In this document: piece after piece, positions 61,551-64,000 of the stretch
Layout: every line of letters begins with the position of its first letter
Numbering within the stretch: the first letter of the stretch is position 1
Origin: Hydrogenibacillus sp.
GTDB taxonomy: Bacteria > Bacillota > Bacilli > Thermicanales > DSM-22653
Reading direction: 5' to 3'
Length of the DNA stretch: 64,000 nt
Assembly: GCA_014896255.1 (NCBI GenBank)
Contig: JADBKT010000006.1
Coordinates: forward strand, 28,048-92,047
The notes under the pieces: model-generated
Databases searched by the model: none
What the model saw: only the letters and a program-made list of their open reading frames with translations
Told to the model about the DNA's origin: nothing
Translations under genes and position numbers: made by a program

Positions 61551-63967
61551 TGGAAGGGCGGAAGGCACGGACCGGTGCGGGTGCATCGTCGGAAGCGGCG
61601 GAAGCGGAGATGCGTGTCGAACAGGCGCATCTTGCCGACATCATCGCCCGCATCCAGGCGCACATCGAACGCCTGGGGGCGGCGTCGGGGAACCTCCGCG
61701 CGGCCGCCGAACGGGTTTCCGGCGATTTTTGGGAGGACATCTCGCTGGACGAATCGACGTCCGACGATCTTCTGGAAAGCTATGCGGACATCGCTCAGCA
61801 GGCGGCGCTCGTCGAGGAGCTCCGCGCCCGTCTCGGCGCTTCGGAAGCGGAAGTGGCGGCGCTTGTGAAGATGATGCAGCGGCCGTACTTTGCACGCATC
61901 GATTTTGTGCCGGAAGGCGAAGAACCGCTCACGCTTTATATCGGGCTCCGGGCGTTCTATGACGAAACGCGCGGAGAGGAGCTCATCGTCGATTGGCGCG
62001 CTCCGATCGCCGCCCTCTACTATGAACACGCCGTCGGTCCGGCCGCCTACCGCGCGCCGGGTGGAGCGGTGCGCGGGCGGTTGACCAAGAAGCGGCAGTT
62101 CATTATTCGCGGCGGAAAGCTTAAAGCCATGTATGATATCGACGATGTGGCGGCCGGCGACGAGCTGTTGGGCGAAATCCTTTCCCGCCCGGCCGAGCCG
62201 CATCTTCGGGCCGTAGCGGAGACGATCCAGCGCGAGCAAAGCGCCGTCATTCGCGACGAGACGCACGGGGTGCTCATCGTCGAAGGCGCGGCGGGGAGCG
62301 GTAAGACGTCCGTGGCGTTGATGCACATCGCCTATCTTTTGCACCGTTTTCGGGGAACGCTCTTAAGCCGCGATGTGCTTATCCTCTCGCCGAATGCGTT
62401 GTTCCAAGAATACATCGGCACCGTGCTGCCGGAACTCGGGGAGACGAATGTGCGCCGAACGACGCTCGCCGAGCGGCTGCGTTCGGTGCTCGACGGCGCG
62501 TCGATCGAGACGCTTTTCGATAAGCTGGAGTTTTTGCTCGGCGGCGACGCCGACGACGCCCGGCGCGTCTTTCGTCGGGAGAGCGACGCGTGGATCGGCA
62601 GCCCGGCGTTCGTTCGGCTGCTCGATCAGTTCATCGAGGCGCTCACGCCGGAGATGATCGCCTTCGTCGATCTCGGGGACGAGGACGCCGTCTGGTTCCC
62701 GGCGGAGCGCATCCGCGAAGCGGCCCGCCGCCTGGCGTCGCGCGATCGGCATCCGGAGGCCTGGCTTGTCGCTCTTAAGGCGCGTCTTCGCGGCGCGCTC
62801 GCCAAACGCGCCGAGGCGATGCTCCGCGCGTCGTGGGTCGATCAAGCGCTGGACGGCGTGGATCCCGTCCTGGCCCGAAAAGCCTATGAAGCGGTGCTCA
62901 AAGAAGAGGGACCGCTTCAAGAATTGGACCGGCGCTATGAGCTGCGCCTCCGGCGCACCATCGTCCGCCGCCGGGCCAAAGCGCTCGCCGAGCGGATCGC
63001 GGTGTGGGCGTTTATCGATTGGACGGAGACGTACCGCCGCCTGTTCACCGAAGCCGACGGCCGAACGAAGGCACTGTGGGAACGGTTCCGCGCGGAAACC
63101 GGTTTGCCGTCGGCCGCCGTTCGCCGGTTCGTCGCCGGGGTCGTTGAGAGGCTACGGAGCACGCCGCTCGTCTATGAAGATGCGTTGGCGCTCGCTTATT
63201 TGCGCACACGGCTCGTGCGCGACGGAGAAGATGCCTCGGTGCGACACGTCGTGATCGACGAAGCGCAAGATTACGGGCCTCTGGAGCTTGCCTGGCTGCT
63301 TCGGCTTTTCCCGAAGGCGCGCTTGATGCTGCTCGGCGACCGGGCGCAGGCCCTTACGCCGCGGCCGACCGTATTCGAGGAAGCGGTCGTCCAATCGCTG
63401 ATGGAGCATGCCACGCCGTCTCGCGGACCGTTCGGCATCCGGCGGCTCCCGGCGAGCTATCGCTCGACGAAGGAGATTCAGGCGCTCGCCTACCGGGTGC
63501 TCGGCGAACCGATGCCGGAAGGCAGCTTCTTAAGAAGCGGACCGGAACCGCGCTTGATCGTCGTGCCGTCGTATGATCGGTTGGCACGGGAGATTGTCGG
63601 CGAAATTCGGCGTTTCAAAGACGCCGGCTTCGGGATGATCGCCGTGCTCTGCAAGACGGAACGGGAGTGCGAGACCGCCGAAGCGTATCTCGCCGGGCGG
63701 ATCGGTTACCAGCGCGTCTATCCGGAGACGCGGGAGATGAAAGGCAAAGTGCTGCTCATGCCGGCGGCGATGGCCAAGGGAATCGAGTTCGACGCCGTCA
63801 TCGTCTTCGACGTCTCCGGCGCCTGTTATCACGAGGCTTACGACCGCCATCTGCTCTACACGCTCATCATGCGCGCCAAGCACGCTGTAACGCTCTGTTC
63901 CGTCGGCGAACCGACGCCGCTCATTCCGAGAGAACACGTGCAGGTCCTGACCTCCTCCCCGGATTGA
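61547..63967 (+). CDS. HelD-like RNA polymerase-recycling UvrD/Rep-type ATPase
   Basis: HelD proteins clear stalled RNA polymerase from nucleic acids using ATP. The 806-residue protein has an N-terminal coiled coil (about 20-110), the HelD-typical Y-I-G and D-W-R-A-P-I-A-A-L-Y-Y block (about 130-165), Walker A G-A-A-G-S-G-K-T (about 247-254), V-V-I-D-E-A-Q-D-Y (Walker B), L-L-G-D-R-A-Q-A-L and A-M-A-K-G-I-E-F-D-A-V in the second RecA domain. It overlaps ftsY as ATGA. The last five to six codons and the stop lie in the transposon-like end at 63948-64000, so the natural C-terminus may be replaced. Confidence 0.9.
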   Translation: MMEGRKARTGAGASSEAAEAEMRVEQAHLADIIARIQAHIERLGAASGNLRAAAERVSGDFWEDISLDESTSDDLLESYADIAQQAALVEELRARLGASEAEVAALVKMMQRPYFARIDFVPEGEEPLTLYIGLRAFYDETRGEELIVDWRAPIAALYYEHAVGPAAYRAPGGAVRGRLTKKRQFIIRGGKLKAMYDIDDVAAGDELLGEILSRPAEPHLRAVAETIQREQSAVIRDETHGVLIVEGAAGSGKTSVALMHIAYLLHRFRGTLLSRDVLILSPNALFQEYIGTVLPELGETNVRRTTLAERLRSVLDGASIETLFDKLEFLLGGDADDARRVFRRESDAWIGSPAFVRLLDQFIEALTPEMIAFVDLGDEDAVWFPAERIREAARRLASRDRHPEAWLVALKARLRGALAKRAEAMLRASWVDQALDGVDPVLARKAYEAVLKEEGPLQELDRRYELRLRRTIVRRRAKALAERIAVWAFIDWTETYRRLFTEADGRTKALWERFRAETGLPSAAVRRFVAGVVERLRSTPLVYEDALALAYLRTRLVRDGEDASVRHVVIDEAQDYGPLELAWLLRLFPKARLMLLGDRAQALTPRPTVFEEAVVQSLMEHATPSRGPFGIRRLPASYRSTKEIQALAYRVLGEPMPEGSFLRSGPEPRLIVVPSYDRLAREIVGEIRRFKDAGFGMIAVLCKTERECETAEAYLAGRIGYQRVYPETREMKGKVLLMPAAMAKGIEFDAVIVFDVSGACYHEAYDRHLLYTLIMRAKHAVTLCSVGEPTPLIPREHVQVLTSSPD

Positions 63968-64000
63968 AATCCGGGGGTTCCGCGGTACTTGACGCCCTCT
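63948..64000 (-). mobile_element. end of an IS200/IS605-type (tnpB-carrying) element, continuing beyond the window
   Basis: Read on the minus strand, GGAACCCCCGGATTTCAATC (63979-63960) then CGGGGAGGAGGTCA (63961-63948) contains a perfect 9-bp hairpin (CCCCGGATT at 63957-63965 with AATCCGGGG at 63968-63976) followed by GGAGGTCA. This is the typical right-end/omega-RNA scaffold layout of IS605/IS1341 tnpB elements. A tnpB gene would lie further right, reading toward this end. Only the last ~50 bases are present, so the family call is by pattern. Confidence 0.6.

Overview
The window is one contig of a GC-rich, spore-forming Firmicute of the Bacillales type. Evidence: a small acid-soluble spore protein gene, the sporulation families YtfJ, YtfI, YlaJ/YhcN and YlbJ, AGGAGG-type ribosome binding sites, and gene order matching Bacillus subtilis neighbourhoods. 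High GC, a ba3-type terminal oxidase and the general gene set suggest a thermophilic aerobe of the Hydrogenibacillus kind. That placement is an inference, not a measurement. Most genes lie on the plus strand. No rRNA, tRNA or CRISPR was seen.

Layout. 1-9639: an ezrA-like gene, a NifZ-type cysteine desulfurase, thiI, an M24 peptidase, an sspA-like SASP gene, ytfI and ytfJ, corresponding to the B. subtilis ezrA-nifZ-thiI-sspA-ytfIJ region. 9734-16002: fabI with its own promoter, a GNAT protein, small conserved proteins, a probable SR1/SR1P dual-function RNA beside speA, and a CBS-domain protein. 16088-35187: an amino-acid and sulfur region with yrrT-mccA-mccB, bdbC, a SAM-I riboswitch ahead of a stand-alone MTHFR gene and metE, a wrecked metI/O-acetylhomoserine sulfhydrylase (OAHS) pair, then a probable operon of MHS transporter, acyl-CoA ligase, OAHS fused to a CoA-binding domain, and rhodanese, followed by patB and pepA. 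35439-37321: ylaH and ylaJ families. 37414-42250: a MidA-like methyltransferase and a ba3 oxidase operon. 43453-49845: ylbF, ylbG, an inserted MFS pump, ylbJ, ylbK, ylbL, ylbN, rpmF. 49882-63967: fapR-plsX-fabH-fabD-fabG, acpP, fabF, rnc, smc, ftsY and a HelD-type ATPase. The last ~50 bases look like the end of an IS200/IS605-type tnpB element.

How it fits together. The sulfur genes describe a cell that converts homocysteine to cysteine (MccA/MccB), makes methionine with MetE and a SAM-regulated MTHFR, has lost its riboswitch-operon metI, and probably depends on direct sulfhydrylation by the fused OAHS. The fatty-acid block is a complete type II elongation set under a visible FapR-type operator, running into RNase III, SMC and FtsY. 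The most novel-looking parts are the TPM-EzrA fusion, the OAHS-CoA-binding fusion inside an MHS/acyl-CoA-ligase/rhodanese cassette, the in-frame metI'-OAHS' relic, the probable CTG start of fapR, and the transposon end that supplies the HelD stop codon.
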